DNA of 64,000 nt from Apostichopus japonicus (GCF_037975245.1 NC_092572.1:9225001-9289000), one strand, 5' to 3'; positions 13,387 through 26,483 are shown, counted from the first letter of the stretch. The notes: a model not told the origin generated them from the sequence alone. Translations and numbers: made by a program.

Positions 13387-14039
13387 AGAAAAACACACAG
13401 AACTCTTCGCAATTTTTTTTTTTTTTTTGGTCACCTAAACTTTAAACTTTTCCAAAATCTCTCATGAGTTATTAATATTATTCACGTTCGTTTATATTCA
13501 CTAAAATTGTTTGCCCTGTACAGATGGCAAGCTCAAAGTATCTTATTTAAAGACACTCCTGAAAAATTAATTCTACTGTAATAAGAGCAATAAGATGGCA
13601 TTTAAAATCATATTAGCTTGAGGTTTAAGATCTATCAAAAATCAATCATTTAAAGAAAGCAATATTCCTTATTTAAAAAAAAAATCAGCCTGTCAAGGAA
13701 CAGACAAGGAAAACCAAAGTAGACAACTGATAAACTGTTTCAATGCTTTTTAAATAATTGTTCATACCTACATTAACTATCATTCACGATATGATTAGTT
13801 TTTTATCCCCTAATTTAAAAGAGAAAAGGACAGCATATGAATAATTGATAACGTTTTACTTTAATATTTTATAATGACGTGATAATTTTGCCAATCCGAT
13901 ATATGAATCTGCAGATATAATTTTATTTCTTTGAAATGATTCCCAGTGTTCTCGACGTTTAAGAAGAATGTATGTTAGATGTTGGATGCACATTCATGCT
14001 ATACAACAGCGTTTCTTTACCTGCAAAACATGCATCACC
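13387..14039. other. No gene recognised
   Basis: AT-rich unique sequence with a poly-T run at 13413-13428. Confidence 0.6.
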
Positions 14040-14392
14040 TGGGAGGAGGGGTGGGGATAGGGGAGGAGGGTGGGGAAGAGGGGAGGGTGGGGGAGGGGAG
14101 GAGGGCAAGGGAGGGGTTGTGAGACAGTTCTCCACAAAGTGCAAAATAATACATGCATAGAACCCTTTTTGCTCTCTCTTTTTTTGTGGAAAGAAAAATT
14201 TCATCCGTAGCTAGTTAAGAATTGTTTTGGAGGAGGGGAGGAAGGGAGGGAGGGAGGTAAGGGGGGGGTTGTGAGACAGTACTTAAAGGAGGTGCGAAAT
14301 AATATAGGCATAGAACCCTTTTTGTCTCTCTTTTTTGTGGAAAGGAAAATTTCATCTGTATGCTAGTAAAGGAATTGTTCTTTTTTTAAACG
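14040..14392. repeat. Tandem duplication with G-rich segment, ~180 bp unit
   Basis: Two copies in tandem each consist of a G-rich purine stretch followed by GGGTTGTGAGACAGT, GCATAGAACCCTTTTT, GTGGAAAG and AAAATTTCATC. The first G-rich segment (14040-14118) has many GGG/GGGG runs and could form G-quadruplexes on the + strand. Confidence 0.75.
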
Positions 14393-15165
14393 CTCCGAGA
14401 GTACGAGTAGAGGAAACGTAAGAAACTCCATATGTATTTAAGCTTGTCCTGTATGTGGTTCTCACTCGTTATTTGTACGCATTTTGTAGTAACATAGATC
14501 GTACAAAATAAACCATTGGATGATGTATACACACTAAAGCAATGTGAGTTTTGGGGCCATGTTGAAATTCTCACTCGGTAAAAAGCTATACCGCCAACTG
14601 GTAAGCTGACACATTAGACATGCAGGTACACCGTTAATTGTCTGTATACCCATGACCATGTAGCTTTTTGCATTTTTTTTGCAAAGAAAACGCAAAGTTT
14701 GAAATGTTTTACTACTGCCTATAGTGTTCTTAAATAACTTCAACATGTAAACCACATGTACTTCCGTTCGTGTATTTTTTTTAATTCACCCACCCCCCCT
14801 CCCAATAAAAAGAGAAATATATATAAGAAAAAATACCAACATTTGTTTTGGGCAACTTTCGACAAAGATCAGAGCTGTGTTCTTTTGAATGGCAATCTAA
14901 TGTTTGTGACTTGTCATCATATTATCATTAATCGTTATTGTATTAATGAAAAGTGGTTCTTGATATTGGCATAACTAGAATATTTGGCACCCGGGCGGAT
15001 CATTCATTTGTCACCCCGTGCAGGGGATGCCGTCCTGGGGAGGGGCCCCTCCCCTTAGACAACCGCCCCACCCATTTGAGAAGTTTTGTTAATTTAAGGA
15101 GGCTTAGATAAAAGATGGTGGCAAAGCTTTGAACCGAATATATGATAAATATGTGGGCACGGCAC

Positions 15166-15256
15166 ACCCCCTCCCCCACCCCCAACCCCCAACCCCCAAC
15201 CCCCCAACCCCCCAACCCCCCAACCCCCCAACCCCCCAACCCCCCAACCCCACCCC
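15166..15256. repeat. (CCCCCCAA)n tandem repeat
   Basis: About ten units of AACCCCC or AACCCCCC. The minus strand is (TTGGGGGG)n, a strong G-quadruplex candidate. It resembles ciliate-type telomere units but is short, interstitial and not the TTAGGG of metazoans. Confidence 0.9.
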
Positions 15257-16528
15257 ACCGATTTATCATCTGTTTTAAACAGTTAAAACAACTTGGAATG
15301 TAAAAGAACTGTCCAGAAAGGAAGCTTTTTTGTTCTAGTTAAAACAAAAGCAAACTGCTCATTATATTAAAACCTATTTTTGGTATACAACTTGATGAGA
15401 CCAGTCAGTGATTGTTCTCAAGAACATATTGTATCAATCGTATATCATAAGACAAGAAATAAGTGGCACTGAGACATTCATCCTTTGAAAGTAAATATTG
15501 CTTTCTATTTTTTTGAACTCGACGAAAGTCGAGCTACCGCTGTTACAGTTAGTTCTAACCTATACACAACATCACATTTGCATAATTAGAATTCATATGG
15601 AATATCTGAACTTTAGACCCGATCACAGATGTATGTCAAATATAGTTGAGGTTAGGTAATACGTTATGGTTGTGTGATTTCAGTATTAGAAAAGCATCAA
15701 TATAAAAATAAAATACATCAATGATCACCCCCCCCCCACCCTTCAACCCTCCCCCTTAACCTTAATTAAAGCAACGTTTGTATCCCAAGCAGCTGATGCA
15801 TACTATAGATTGCACTGCATACGCAAATAATAAACTACTTGTTCAATAAGTATATCACAAAAATATGTTTATGATAAAAACCTTGATATTTTCAAACCGA
15901 ATATGAAATTTTGAAAGCTTAACCATAAATCAATAATTTAATAGTGCCTTGACATGTAGCCATTAAGTCAAGTGGGAATGTGATTGCAAGCAAGTGGTTA
16001 CAATGGCGAACGAGTACCTTCTAATTGCTCTCGTTTAATTGCTCGTCATATGAACACAGCAGGCTTCGTAGATAATATTTACACTCCAAAGATAAAAAAA
16101 AAATAGAAAAGGATCTCAGCGTGTAGGCAGATCAGTGTGTGCATAAGCAAGTTAAATAACATTTTTGTCGCTTAGACATGAAATTTTGTTTAAGATTGTA
16201 TTCATTACATGCAGAAAACTGAATATATTCAAAATCGTCGATATTATAACTTAATTATTTTTGTTAAATGAAAATTGTAAACTCAAGCTATGGATTTTTA
16301 ACTTTATGGGAATTTTTACTATCAAATCGCGCGTTACATGGAATGCCCCAAGGCAAGCCAAATGGTACAATAATTGGAAAACGGGGAACAGGTAAAAGCA
16401 AAACTAACCTGCTTACACTAAACATTCAATTAGTTGACAACTTACAGCGCTGTCATATCGGTCTTATGTAGTTCCGCGAAACTATAGAGGAAAATGTTGT
16501 TATGAGTTTTAGTACCGTTTGGCATGAC
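15257..16528. other. No gene recognised
   Basis: AT-rich unique sequence with a C-run at 15727-15737. Confidence 0.6.
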
Positions 16529-16945
16529 ATCACCGGAAGTATCATGACGCTATCATGAGTTGATCACGTGTAGGATATACAGATTAGTTCGTAAATATTA
16601 AAGGAACTAATCTTTAAAGATGTGAGATTTATATTATTAAACGCCTTAACTTGTGTTTTCTTAACGAAAAATGTTTTTAAATATTATTTTGACGACGCAG
16701 CAGGAGTGGAACCAGAAGCCTGATGTGCAACTTGTCTGTACTATGCACGTTTATCAATCATGTGCGCATGCGTGTGAGCGCCATCACGTGATCATTTTAC
16801 TTCGGTTCAGAAATCTGTCGATAGGAACACTACAGATCGATATGGCAATGCCCTGTTACAAAACGCTGGAAAGTCCTAATTATATATGGATTGATCGATT
16901 ATTGGTCAAGATGATTACAACGTTATAACCTTGCGCATGCGCGGT
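16529..16945. promoter_or_regulatory. Cluster of promoter-type factor motifs
   Basis: Within 415 bp there is an ETS/GABP-type ACCGGAAGT (16532-16540), a CACGTG E-box (16565-16570), an NRF-1-type TGCGCATGCG (16763-16772), a palindromic TCACGTGA (16784-16791) and a second NRF-1-type TGCGCATGCGC (16932-16942). These motifs are typical of TATA-less animal promoters. No exon was recognised downstream before 21.3 kb, so any link to exon 1a is inference. Confidence 0.35.
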
Positions 16946-16970
16946 TGTACATCAACCTACTACTCTCTTG

Positions 16971-16971
<1 letters not shown>

Positions 16972-17050
<79 letters not shown>
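16972..17050. repeat. (AT)n then (AG)n microsatellite
   Basis: TA run followed by GAGAGA. It abuts dispersed repeat R1. Confidence 0.9.
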
Positions 17051-17058
17051 GTGGAGAG

Positions 17059-17242
17059 AGCTGCACTCGTGTTATGTTGAATGCATTACCGGTACAATTC
17101 GATGCGATCAGATTATTCTGAGAAAAAAGAGATAACCATTGATCGCTAAACTTTATACTGTCTGGGTTTTTCAATTCCCTAAAAGCAACTTAAGTTCAGT
17201 CTGTCTTTTTTTATATTTTTAGTTTGAAGAGTTACTGATCTT
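17059..17242 (+). repeat. Dispersed repeat R1, copy 2
   Basis: This is the counterpart of 217-368 in the opposite orientation, flanked on its left by (AT)n and (AG)n at 16972-17050. The first ~100 bp are nearly identical between copies. The region around 17150-17220 is more diverged and slightly longer. Confidence 0.75.
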
Positions 17243-17885
17243 TTCCATTTTACCATTTGACAGTTAAGTCTCTGTAACTTTAAATTATGCATTCGTCGTA
17301 TTTTGCAAACAAATATATCAATCACGTTTTATGGAAATTGTTTTGCGGTAAACTAGAGAGCTTTTCTTAGTATTTTAATTATTCACTTTCAATAAATGTC
17401 AGTCACGTCGTGTGACTTCTTAAATGATAAAGAAAAATGTACACAAAAAAAAAAAAAAAACTAAAAGCAAATATCCTTTCTGTGACATAATGAAATACAT
17501 TACAGACGGTGCCGTATGTGCAGGCCAAAACCATTTGACAAATATAACTAATTTTAATAAAAACGAACTTGCAGTGAATCCATCGTAGTTGCAGCATAGT
17601 TGGCGGTACTCGCACTCACCAACATGGACTTTGTACTCGTCCTATATATTCGTAGACTTGCTATGTGTGCGAGTACAATCCCATCAGCTCGTATCCCTTC
17701 GTATTTAGCTGTATTATCTATAGTTGATTCGAGCGCTATCATATTAAACATATAGATCCACCTAAATGAGAACCAGTACACCAACTCAGTGCGAAAATAC
17801 GAGTGTAAATACCGATTCGAGTACAAATGTGGATACGAATACGAGCACGGATACGAGGTACGAATACGGATACGAGATAAGAGGT
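17243..17885. other. No gene recognised
   Basis: Unique sequence. Near 17800-17885 ACGAGTAC and ATACGAG words appear, a degenerate shoulder of the following minisatellite. Confidence 0.55.
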
Positions 17886-18512
17886 ACGGAGACGAGATAC
17901 GAGATGATACGAGATGATACGAGATGACACGAGATGATACGAGATGAAACGAGTACGATACGAGATGATACGAGATGATACGAGATGATACGAGATGAAA
18001 CGAGTATGATACGAGATGATACGAGATGATACGAGATGATACGAGATGATACGAGATGAAACGAGTATGATACGAGATGATACGAGATGATACGAGATGA
18101 TACGAGATGATACGAGATGAAACGAGTATGATACGAGATGATACGAGATGATACGAGATGATACGAGATGATACGAGATGATACGAGATGATACGAGATG
18201 ATACGAGATGATACGAGATGATACGAGATGAAACGAGTATGATACGAGATGATACGAGATGATACGAGATGATACGAGATGATACGAGATGAAACGAGAT
18301 GATACGAGATGATACGAGATGATACGAGATGAAACGAGTATGATACGAGATGATACGAGATGATACGAGATGATACGAGATGATACGAGATGATACGAGA
18401 TGATACGAGAAGATACGAGATGATACGAGATGATACGAGAAGATACGAGATGATGAGAGATACGGATACGAGATACGAGATGAAACGAGATGATACGAGA
18501 TACTAAGTACGG
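17886..18512. repeat. 10 bp minisatellite B (ATACGAGATG)n
   Basis: About 60 head-to-tail copies of ATACGAGATG, with AAACGAGTATG variants recurring at roughly 50-110 bp spacing. The unit is not a multiple of three and has no stop in any minus-strand frame, so a 366-codon ORF runs through it with a 10-residue period (HLVSSRIISY). That ORF is a by-product. Confidence 0.95.
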
Positions 18513-18854
18513 ATACTATACGAATACGAGATACGGATACGTGCACAAATACCGATTCACTATACGAATCAGTCGTTGCGATCCATGATCTAAGTACACA
18601 TATGCTATTTATTGAAAGCGTATGTCGTCCCGTTCGTTTGGTATTTGTGTTCACTGCACCAGTAGCGTATGTACTTCAACAACCTATTACGACCTCCTCA
18701 CACTGGTAGTTACTTACCTGCATATAATTGTGAATGAGTGTCATTTGAACTCCTGCCCGGCTCTCCGGTCTAAACAGTACAGGCGACTTTATATAGGGGT
18801 ACAAGATACAATGATAGACGTATACATACATACATCCAAACATACATAAAAAAT

Positions 18855-18954
18855 ATAAAATAAATAAAATAAAATAAAATAATATATATATATATATATT
18901 AGAGAAAACCAATAAGATGTTATCTCTTGGAGTAAACGTGGATGTTCGTTATAT

Positions 18955-19040
<86 letters not shown>
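18855..19040. repeat. (AT)n microsatellites
   Basis: TA runs at 18882-18898 and 18956-19039, preceded by an AAAAT-type run. Confidence 0.9.
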
Positions 19041-19496
19041 CAACAAGGCTTTTGGAGTTTTATAATGTATTTTTTTCTTCCAAATATACTGACAGGAAAA
19101 ACAACATTTCTAGAACAAATGTGGTCCTTAACGTAAAGTTGCTAAAACCTGGTTTAGTTTATCTTATAAAATATTTACCCCATATTTACACAAGCAGCGT
19201 TGTACATTTATAACTGTAAATCAGTATTAGTTTCACACTTAACACTTCAGACAGTTAAAATGATCAAGGCACTCAGTAGTAACAATTTCCTCAAGAACAA
19301 GACACTTATGTTATAAGGTCATCGGTTTTTTCCTCTAATGACAGTGTTCTAAATTAATTAAAGTTAGTTGATTGCTCAAAGTTTCTACTCTTAAAACTAC
19401 TCTAGACTGTCATTGGGATATAACAGAATTATTAGACACTTGCAGAAACCATCTCTCATGGGAACAATTGGACTGACAAAAATCAAACAGTATATA

Positions 19497-19852
19497 GCGT
19501 TGTGGTCAAGTGGTTAAGGCAGTGATCTTAGGATTGCAGGTTCGAGTCCTGGCCAGATCATTGCGTTTAGGCACTTTACCTCCATTGCCTCTCTTCACCC
19601 AGGTGTATAAATGGGGACTTGTGAGGTAACTTGTAAATATAGTTGTGTACGCCGGTTTGTGGCAGCACTTTATGGGAGGTCCCCTGGGGGACATGCGGAT
19701 GTGGTTCACTGAGGTGCCCCAGGAGAGACTGATTGAATTGTGCACACTTTGGTGTGTGGGTGTGACAAGTTACCAATGACCGGGGTTTAAGTTGTAAAGT
19801 CGTGTGAGGAGGCATTAGCCTCATACAAGACTGTAAACCTTCAACTTTTAAC
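19497..19852 (+). mobile_element. tRNA-derived SINE, near full length
   Basis: The head carries a polymerase III A box TGGTCAAGTGG (19503-19513) and B box GGTTCGAGTCC (19539-19549). Its anticodon arm has the canonical loop CTTAGGA, which would be UAG, so a leucine tRNA origin is possible. The body has CACTTTACCTCCATTGCC and CACCCAGGTGTATAAATGGG, then GCCGGTTTGTGG, and ends in TTCAACTTTTAACTTT. The central CACTTTACC/CACCCAG block resembles a conserved core seen in many invertebrate SINEs. The element is non-coding and would be transcribed by polymerase III. A degraded relative is at 38905-39012. Confidence 0.75.
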
Positions 19853-19938
19853 TTTATTCATTTCCAAGGAAGAGCAAATGAACAAAGAAAAGTAACATTA
19901 TACATAGTAGTCATTATAACATATTGTGTCCGACTTAA

Positions 19939-20223
19939 CAGTGGCGTAGGAAGGTACTTTTGAGTGGGGGGGGGGGGGGCTGAAGACTGATGGCCGGCCT
20001 GGGGGAGGGGTCTACCCACCCACTCCATTTTGTATATAATTTTGCATTTTCACCTGGCCTTAGATGCAATTTGGTGCTCCAAATGAGATTTTTTTCTCAT
20101 TTGGAAATGAAAAAGGGGTTTTCTGACTTGCGAAGCGGGGGGCGGAATGATACTTCCGCCCTCCATATTTTTCACGGGGGGGGGGGGGCTGGCGCCCCCA
20201 GCCACCCGGTTCCTACGCCGTTG
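19939..20223. mobile_element. Non-autonomous DNA transposon, CAGTGGCGTAGGA ends
   Basis: The left end CAGTGGCGTAGGAA mirrors the right end TCCTACGCCGTTG. The interior shares CCTTAGATGCAAT-TGGTGC with the hAT-type element at 63003-63359, so they belong to one group. The flanks show no clear 8 bp duplication. It carries G-runs and no transposase. Confidence 0.6.
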
Positions 20224-20831
20224 TCAGAGTATACATTATTACCCATATCTGTGTTGACTTCAGCTATTTATTTGATCTTCGTAATTCTTTGCCGATTTTC
20301 AGAACTCTTGTATAGCAAAAAATTTTACCGTTTATGCAACAATTCTAGTAACCTTGTATAAGATGACACACTTGACAAGCATAAATTTTAACAGATTCGA
20401 TGTAATCACTTGCAGAGAATATGGTTAAATAAGATTTAGTTATTCATCTTCTTCAAATCTAAGCCTGTTGTTATTTAAAAGCCCTCTCGAAGTTGAAGTC
20501 ACGCAGTTCAAGTTTTAATCGCATATTACTTTTGGTCAGTAACGGTATTATAGGATTGAAATCGATGTAATTCGTCCATTTTATGTAATCAAGCGTGTAT
20601 CGTATGGATTTTACATTTGCATTGCTGATTTTTGACAACCGTATACGGGGCATGCTCAAAAAAACTCTAAACTGTACGGACATGAATATCAATCAGTTTC
20701 AGACATACGAACAAATATATTTGTGACGAGTGTAACCATTTCAGTATAGGTGAATTAACAATATACATGCCTCTAAGCACGCAAGTACTTACCACTTGTA
20801 ACATTATCTTACTTTCACTCGTCTTTTAGGC

Positions 20832-20833
<2 letters not shown>
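20224..20833. other. No gene recognised
   Basis: Unique AT-rich sequence. A 73-codon minus-strand ORF has no recognised motif. Confidence 0.6.

Positions 20834-20906
<73 letters not shown>
20834..20906. repeat. (AT)n microsatellite
   Basis: Uninterrupted TA run about 430 bp upstream of candidate exon 1a. Confidence 0.9.
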
Positions 20907-20908
<2 letters not shown>

Positions 20909-21336
20909 TTAATGTATACTTTGCACACCTTGGTCTTCGAAACGGTTTGACAACTGTTGTATACCGCATTAGAAGTCATGCGAATAAGACAACATCCGGG
21001 ACATTACGTCTATTGCCTGGTATGATTTTTGTGTCTACGAATCAGTGGTTGTATAACCTATATACAATATTCTAGTTCATAATTAACTGCCGTTCAGTGA
21101 TGATTTGATGGAGGTTACGTTTAGCAGGATTATTAAAACATCGCCATACGTATCTTTGTCGGTGTTTATGTGCGTGTGTGTGTTTTTTTCTTTGTTTTGG
21201 GGTTTGTTTTCTTTGCTTTTAACACACCTGTTGGAGCCCCTTTTTCCAGAACAGTCTTAATGGATTGAGCGATGCGACATGGTTTGTTGATTTGTACTTT
21301 TTGGAGGAAAACAGTTTGCTTAATATTAATTCTAGT

Positions 21337-21454
21337 ATGAAAAACGACATGGTTATTGCTAGTAATATGGCGAACGGGATTCAGATCGATGAAAAGTTGA
21401 TCGAAAAATCCACCATTACTTCGGAGGAAGACCCATTATCGGAAGAGGACGATG
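21337..21454 (+). CDS. Candidate alternative first exon 1a of the TRPC-like gene
   Basis: The ORF from the ATG at 21337 (A at -3) encodes 39 residues. It begins MKNDMVIASNMANGIQIDEK and ends in the acidic run SEEDPLSEEDD. The exon stops at a GTATGTATT donor at 21455 and is 118 bp, phase 1, so it joins 57860 in frame (EEDD-DEMEIA). The ending resembles exon 1b in both protein and DNA: TCGGAGG near the 3' end, a GA-rich run, then G|GTATGTA. The frame is open upstream to 21223, and a TTTTTCCAG acceptor-like site lies at 21241-21249, so the exon may start there with a 5' exon further upstream. The coding start is therefore uncertain. If used, the intron to 57860 is 36.4 kb. Confidence 0.5.
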
Positions 21455-21545
21455 GTATGTATTACTTTCTTTCAGAAATTATTTTCTTTCAGAATAAATT
21501 CCTTTTGGCAAGGTTTACTTTTACCCGGTTCATTTATTCTGTTCG

Positions 21546-21592
21546 CCTCTGAATAAGATCCTGTTAGGATCGAAACCTCAGGCACTCGTCAC
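21546..21592 (+). mobile_element. Fragment of hammerhead-like retroelement motif
   Basis: CTGAATAAGATCC, a TGTT loop region and GGATCGAAACCTCAGGC follow in order. The same block occurs twice, inverted, at 23512-23632. See that entry for interpretation. Confidence 0.5.
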
Positions 21593-22496
<904 letters not shown>

Positions 22497-23511
22497 ACAT
22501 AGTCTGTTCATAGTATCTATTTCGAGAATCGGCCTTAGGATTCAAACATGATTTCGAGTTGGTTAGTATCATGAGATTGATCTATAGAGTAAGGCAGAAC
22601 GTGTCACCAAAACAAGAGAGAGATATAAATATAGATAAATGCTCGATGTTTACAATGTATCTTTGTGTTTCTATGTGCAGCTAGATGGCACGGGGGCTTA
22701 TTTGCATATGTTACAGCTAAAGTAAGCCTTCATTCCTCAGCCTTCAACGAATAACAAAACCGTACAAAATATAAGGGTATTATCGTAAAAGCGACGTTAG
22801 CATTGGTAATATCGCCGTTGCTTAGTAACACCGATAACGGTGATTCTCGCTTAAAGCGATATATTGAGTACATTAATTGTGCAATAAAAAAAAATCATAT
22901 TTGACACTCTGTTCTCTTGAAATAAGCACAATCCTTTTCAGGTTGTATTATCATAACAATAACTTATTGTCTTTTTTTGCGTGCAAAGTGTGTTAAATAA
23001 ACTAAGAGACACAAATATCATGATAAGGATGTAAGTACTATAGCCATCGTGTTTTTTTATTTATTTTTTATTCTTTGAAATGTGATTAAGGAGGAGTGTG
23101 TTTGGTTAGCTGTCAATGTTCTCTGTTTTTCGTAGAATTTCATATAAAATTTCTACATTTTGCTGAAATATTATTTTATAGAATTTAGTTTAGTATTTAG
23201 TGAATTATAATATTGAAAAGAAAAACAAAGAGTCACTATCATAATTGCCTTCATGGCATCATTCGCCTGGCTGTTGCCAGATACATAATTCACAAAATAT
23301 CACCAAATTTGGTAAACTTCGTATCTTCGCAGTACACAATGCTAAGACCATGAAATTAGAACCTTAAGATGCAAAACTGAGTTTTCATAAATCTGGTTAT
23401 TTTTTAGTGTTTTTTTTTTAATTTAAAACTTGCATATTGATAGTTCGAGGTTTATTATGATTATTTGTATTTTTTGAATGTTTAGTTTCGAAACATAGCA
23501 TGACAAAATCT
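22497..23511. other. No gene recognised
   Basis: Unique AT-rich sequence. GATAACGGTGATT near 22830 pairs weakly with neighbouring sequence. Confidence 0.55.
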
Positions 23512-23632
23512 TGTGTAAAAGTAAGTTGGCCTGACGTTTCGATCCTAGCAGGATCTTCTTCAAAGCCTAAAAAGAAGCATTTGAAGAAGATCCTGCTAGG
23601 ATCGGAACGTCAGGCCAAGTTACTTTTACACA
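23512..23632. mobile_element. Long hairpin, inverted pair of hammerhead-like motifs
   Basis: Two 53 bp arms (23512-23564 and 23580-23632) are inverted copies with two mismatches around a 15 nt spacer. Each arm contains TTGAAGA, the self-complementary GATCCTGCTAGGATC, then GAAACGTCAGGCC (GGAACGTC in one arm). This follows the core layout CUGANGA, stem II, GAAA of hammerhead ribozymes, which are known in Penelope-like retroelements. The first core C is T in both arms, while the fragment at 21546 keeps C. Activity is not claimed. Confidence 0.6.
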
Positions 23633-25143
23633 TTCTCCTACACAGGATCTCTAGTGGAAAAGCAGTTTGCTAACAGTTTTATTTTATTTTGATGACAAAA
23701 TCTTGTAACATCCGACTCAACATGTTTCAATAAACATAAACTATAATATAGGAGACCTTTCTTGCGAATTGTTTACTTTCCCCATGTACCATGTTTCGTG
23801 ATTCACTGATACAATATTAAGCAAAAATATAATTAAAAATATAACGATCTTTCCATTTTATATATATAAAAATGTAAACCGTCACACTCGATATTTCCCA
23901 CACATGTGTCTTTTTCTTCTCTTTTCCGCTATGGGTTTTTCATTATTTTCGCCAATCTTAATGTTACCAATATTATGTTAGATATATCAGTGCAACATTT
24001 AACTTCATTTGTAGAATCTTTCTGGAAAATAACACAATTTTGATAAACCTTGAATTTAATAATTAAAAATAAAATGATTAAAAGGAAATTTTAGATCATT
24101 TGAATATTAAAGATAGGCTCAAACACACGTTTCTAGATAGTATAGGCTACAATATACAGGAGAATAATGCTAAATATATGTAAACACTGTCAGAAATTAT
24201 GGAATCAAAATGCGTCACCGCATCACCGCAGCGTTATATGAAGTCAATTGAGCCCTCATGCCATTTTATTTACTTTATTACGAGTCTGTTTTTTTTAATG
24301 AAAGAATATTAAAGGATAATTTTAGATATTATAATTAATATTGATATGTTTTAACGACCGTTAGAAACCACTGTTATTTGTCCAGGTTGTACTTATATAA
24401 CGCTTTTTAATTGATGTGATATTGCCTTTGAAACAGCCGAAGTTCAACAACGAAAGTGACTGGACTATACTGTCTAGGACACAGACCATCATACGTTAGT
24501 TCCTCACATCCAACACAAAACTTTATGCGAAAAGATAAAACGTTCAAGGCCTCAAATTACATGTTTATAATATGTTACAAATTTTGCAAACACAAATGGT
24601 GTTGGATATCGTCCAAACTGGTGACAGTGATGTTTAAATGACGTTGACAGGACATGTTTTTAGTTGAGTTGGTAGTATTTCTAAACCACTGGATGAACAC
24701 TTAAGGGGAGGGGGGGGGGGGTGTCTGGGTCCTTCCCAGGAATATTTGTTTTGAGAAAAATTATGCATTTTGTTGTATAATTAAATTATATTAAGTTATA
24801 TCTAACCGCTTGATTGTGCTAATGAATGTTTGCGCCAGATTTAAAGGGGGTGGGTTGTGTACAACTTTTGATAAGCAAATACAAATGATAGAATATGTGT
24901 GTCTCCATATTGAAGCGAAACGGGAAATAAAATATCACATATCACAAAACGATGAAATCATTTTTTTATTTCTATAATGGATATTTCTTGTCTCATATAA
25001 CGAATAAAACATGTTTGATTAACGTCATGGCGACATCGGGCTTTAAGGGTTCAGTTTTGCGGAACGATTGGTTTTTTCTTGTTAACACAGTATACCAGTA
25101 TATTTTTAATTTATGAAAAACAATTAAACTGTAATCTTAAATT

Positions 25144-25176
<33 letters not shown>

Positions 25177-25848
25177 CTAGTTATACATAAAACATCATTT
25201 TACTAGTGAGGGAGAATTATGTGTGTACTAATGAAACGATCCTAATTTAGTCAAAGACATACAACCTGTGATATTCTTTGTAGTTAATCAAACATGTTTC
25301 ATTCGTTAGTATGAGACAACAGGTACTTAATAATGTTATCTTCATACAATACAATATCCAGTGAAACAGTTCTCTCACATTTCAAATGCAAAAAAAAAAA
25401 AATATTGATTTCCCTTACAAATTTATGTGGGTTAGTACAATATGTAACACCTCGTGTAAGTGGGTGATATATTGCAGCATTGTAAATATATATAGTATGA
25501 TTTCTGCAGTCATCATAAAGACTCGTGAAGATGGATTTTAATATGGAGAACGCCGTAAAATGTTTGCTACTCATGTAGGCTACAATTCATTACCAGCATA
25601 TTAACAACCGACATAAACCGTTGACATATTTTGGGCGTTAATTTTGCGGTAATGTTGAAACATAGCAGATTTTCTACTTGAGGAAAATTTAAAAACAAAT
25701 GTATGGTTTATGTTGTGTGTGTGTGCCAGCAAAAAAAACCCCACTTGACAGGTGATTTATAAATGTCTTTGACATTCACTGCCGATAGAAGTCATTACTT
25801 CCAGAAGGGAAGAATAGGGACGAGGGTGAGGCAGGAGTAGATGAGATA
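23633..25848. other. No gene recognised
   Basis: AT-rich unique DNA with a G-run at 24711-24721 and (AT)n at 25144-25177. Confidence 0.6.
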
Positions 25849-26450
25849 ATGATGATTAGACTAACACTAACATCCACCACCACAACACTTACCACCACAA
25901 GCATTACTACTACTACTACTATTACCACTAATACTACTAATATTACTGTTATTACTGCTGCTGCTACTACTACTACTACTAGTACCACCAGTACTATTAC
26001 TACGACTGCTACTAATACTACTACTAGTTATTACAACTACTACCACTACGATTACTACCACTACTACTACCAATACTACCACTTCTACCCCTACTAGTAT
26101 ACCACTACTACTATTATTACTAATACTTATTCTACTACTACTAATATAGCTAGTACTACTACTTCTACTATTACTGCTAATACTACGACTTCCACTACTA
26201 CTAATACTACTACTATTACTGCTACTACTACTACTACTGTAGTTACTACTACTACTATTACTACTAGTACAACTACTACTATGAGTACGAATACTACTAA
26301 TACTACTTCTACTACCACTATTACAACAACTTCTGCTACTGCGACTACTACCACTACTACTACCAATACTACTATTATTACTACTACTTATTCTACTACT
26401 ACTACGACTACTATAGCTACTACTTCTACTACTACCACTACTACTAATAC

Positions 26451-26483
<33 letters not shown>

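Noticed and set aside
15166-15256. True telomere repeat
   Set aside because: Short, interstitial and C-run length variable. Animal telomeres are usually TTAGGG.
17554-18654. 366-codon minus-strand ORF of HLVSSRIISY repeats
   Set aside because: It is produced by a 10 bp minisatellite with no stop in any minus-strand frame. No start context, domain or flanking exon supports a gene.
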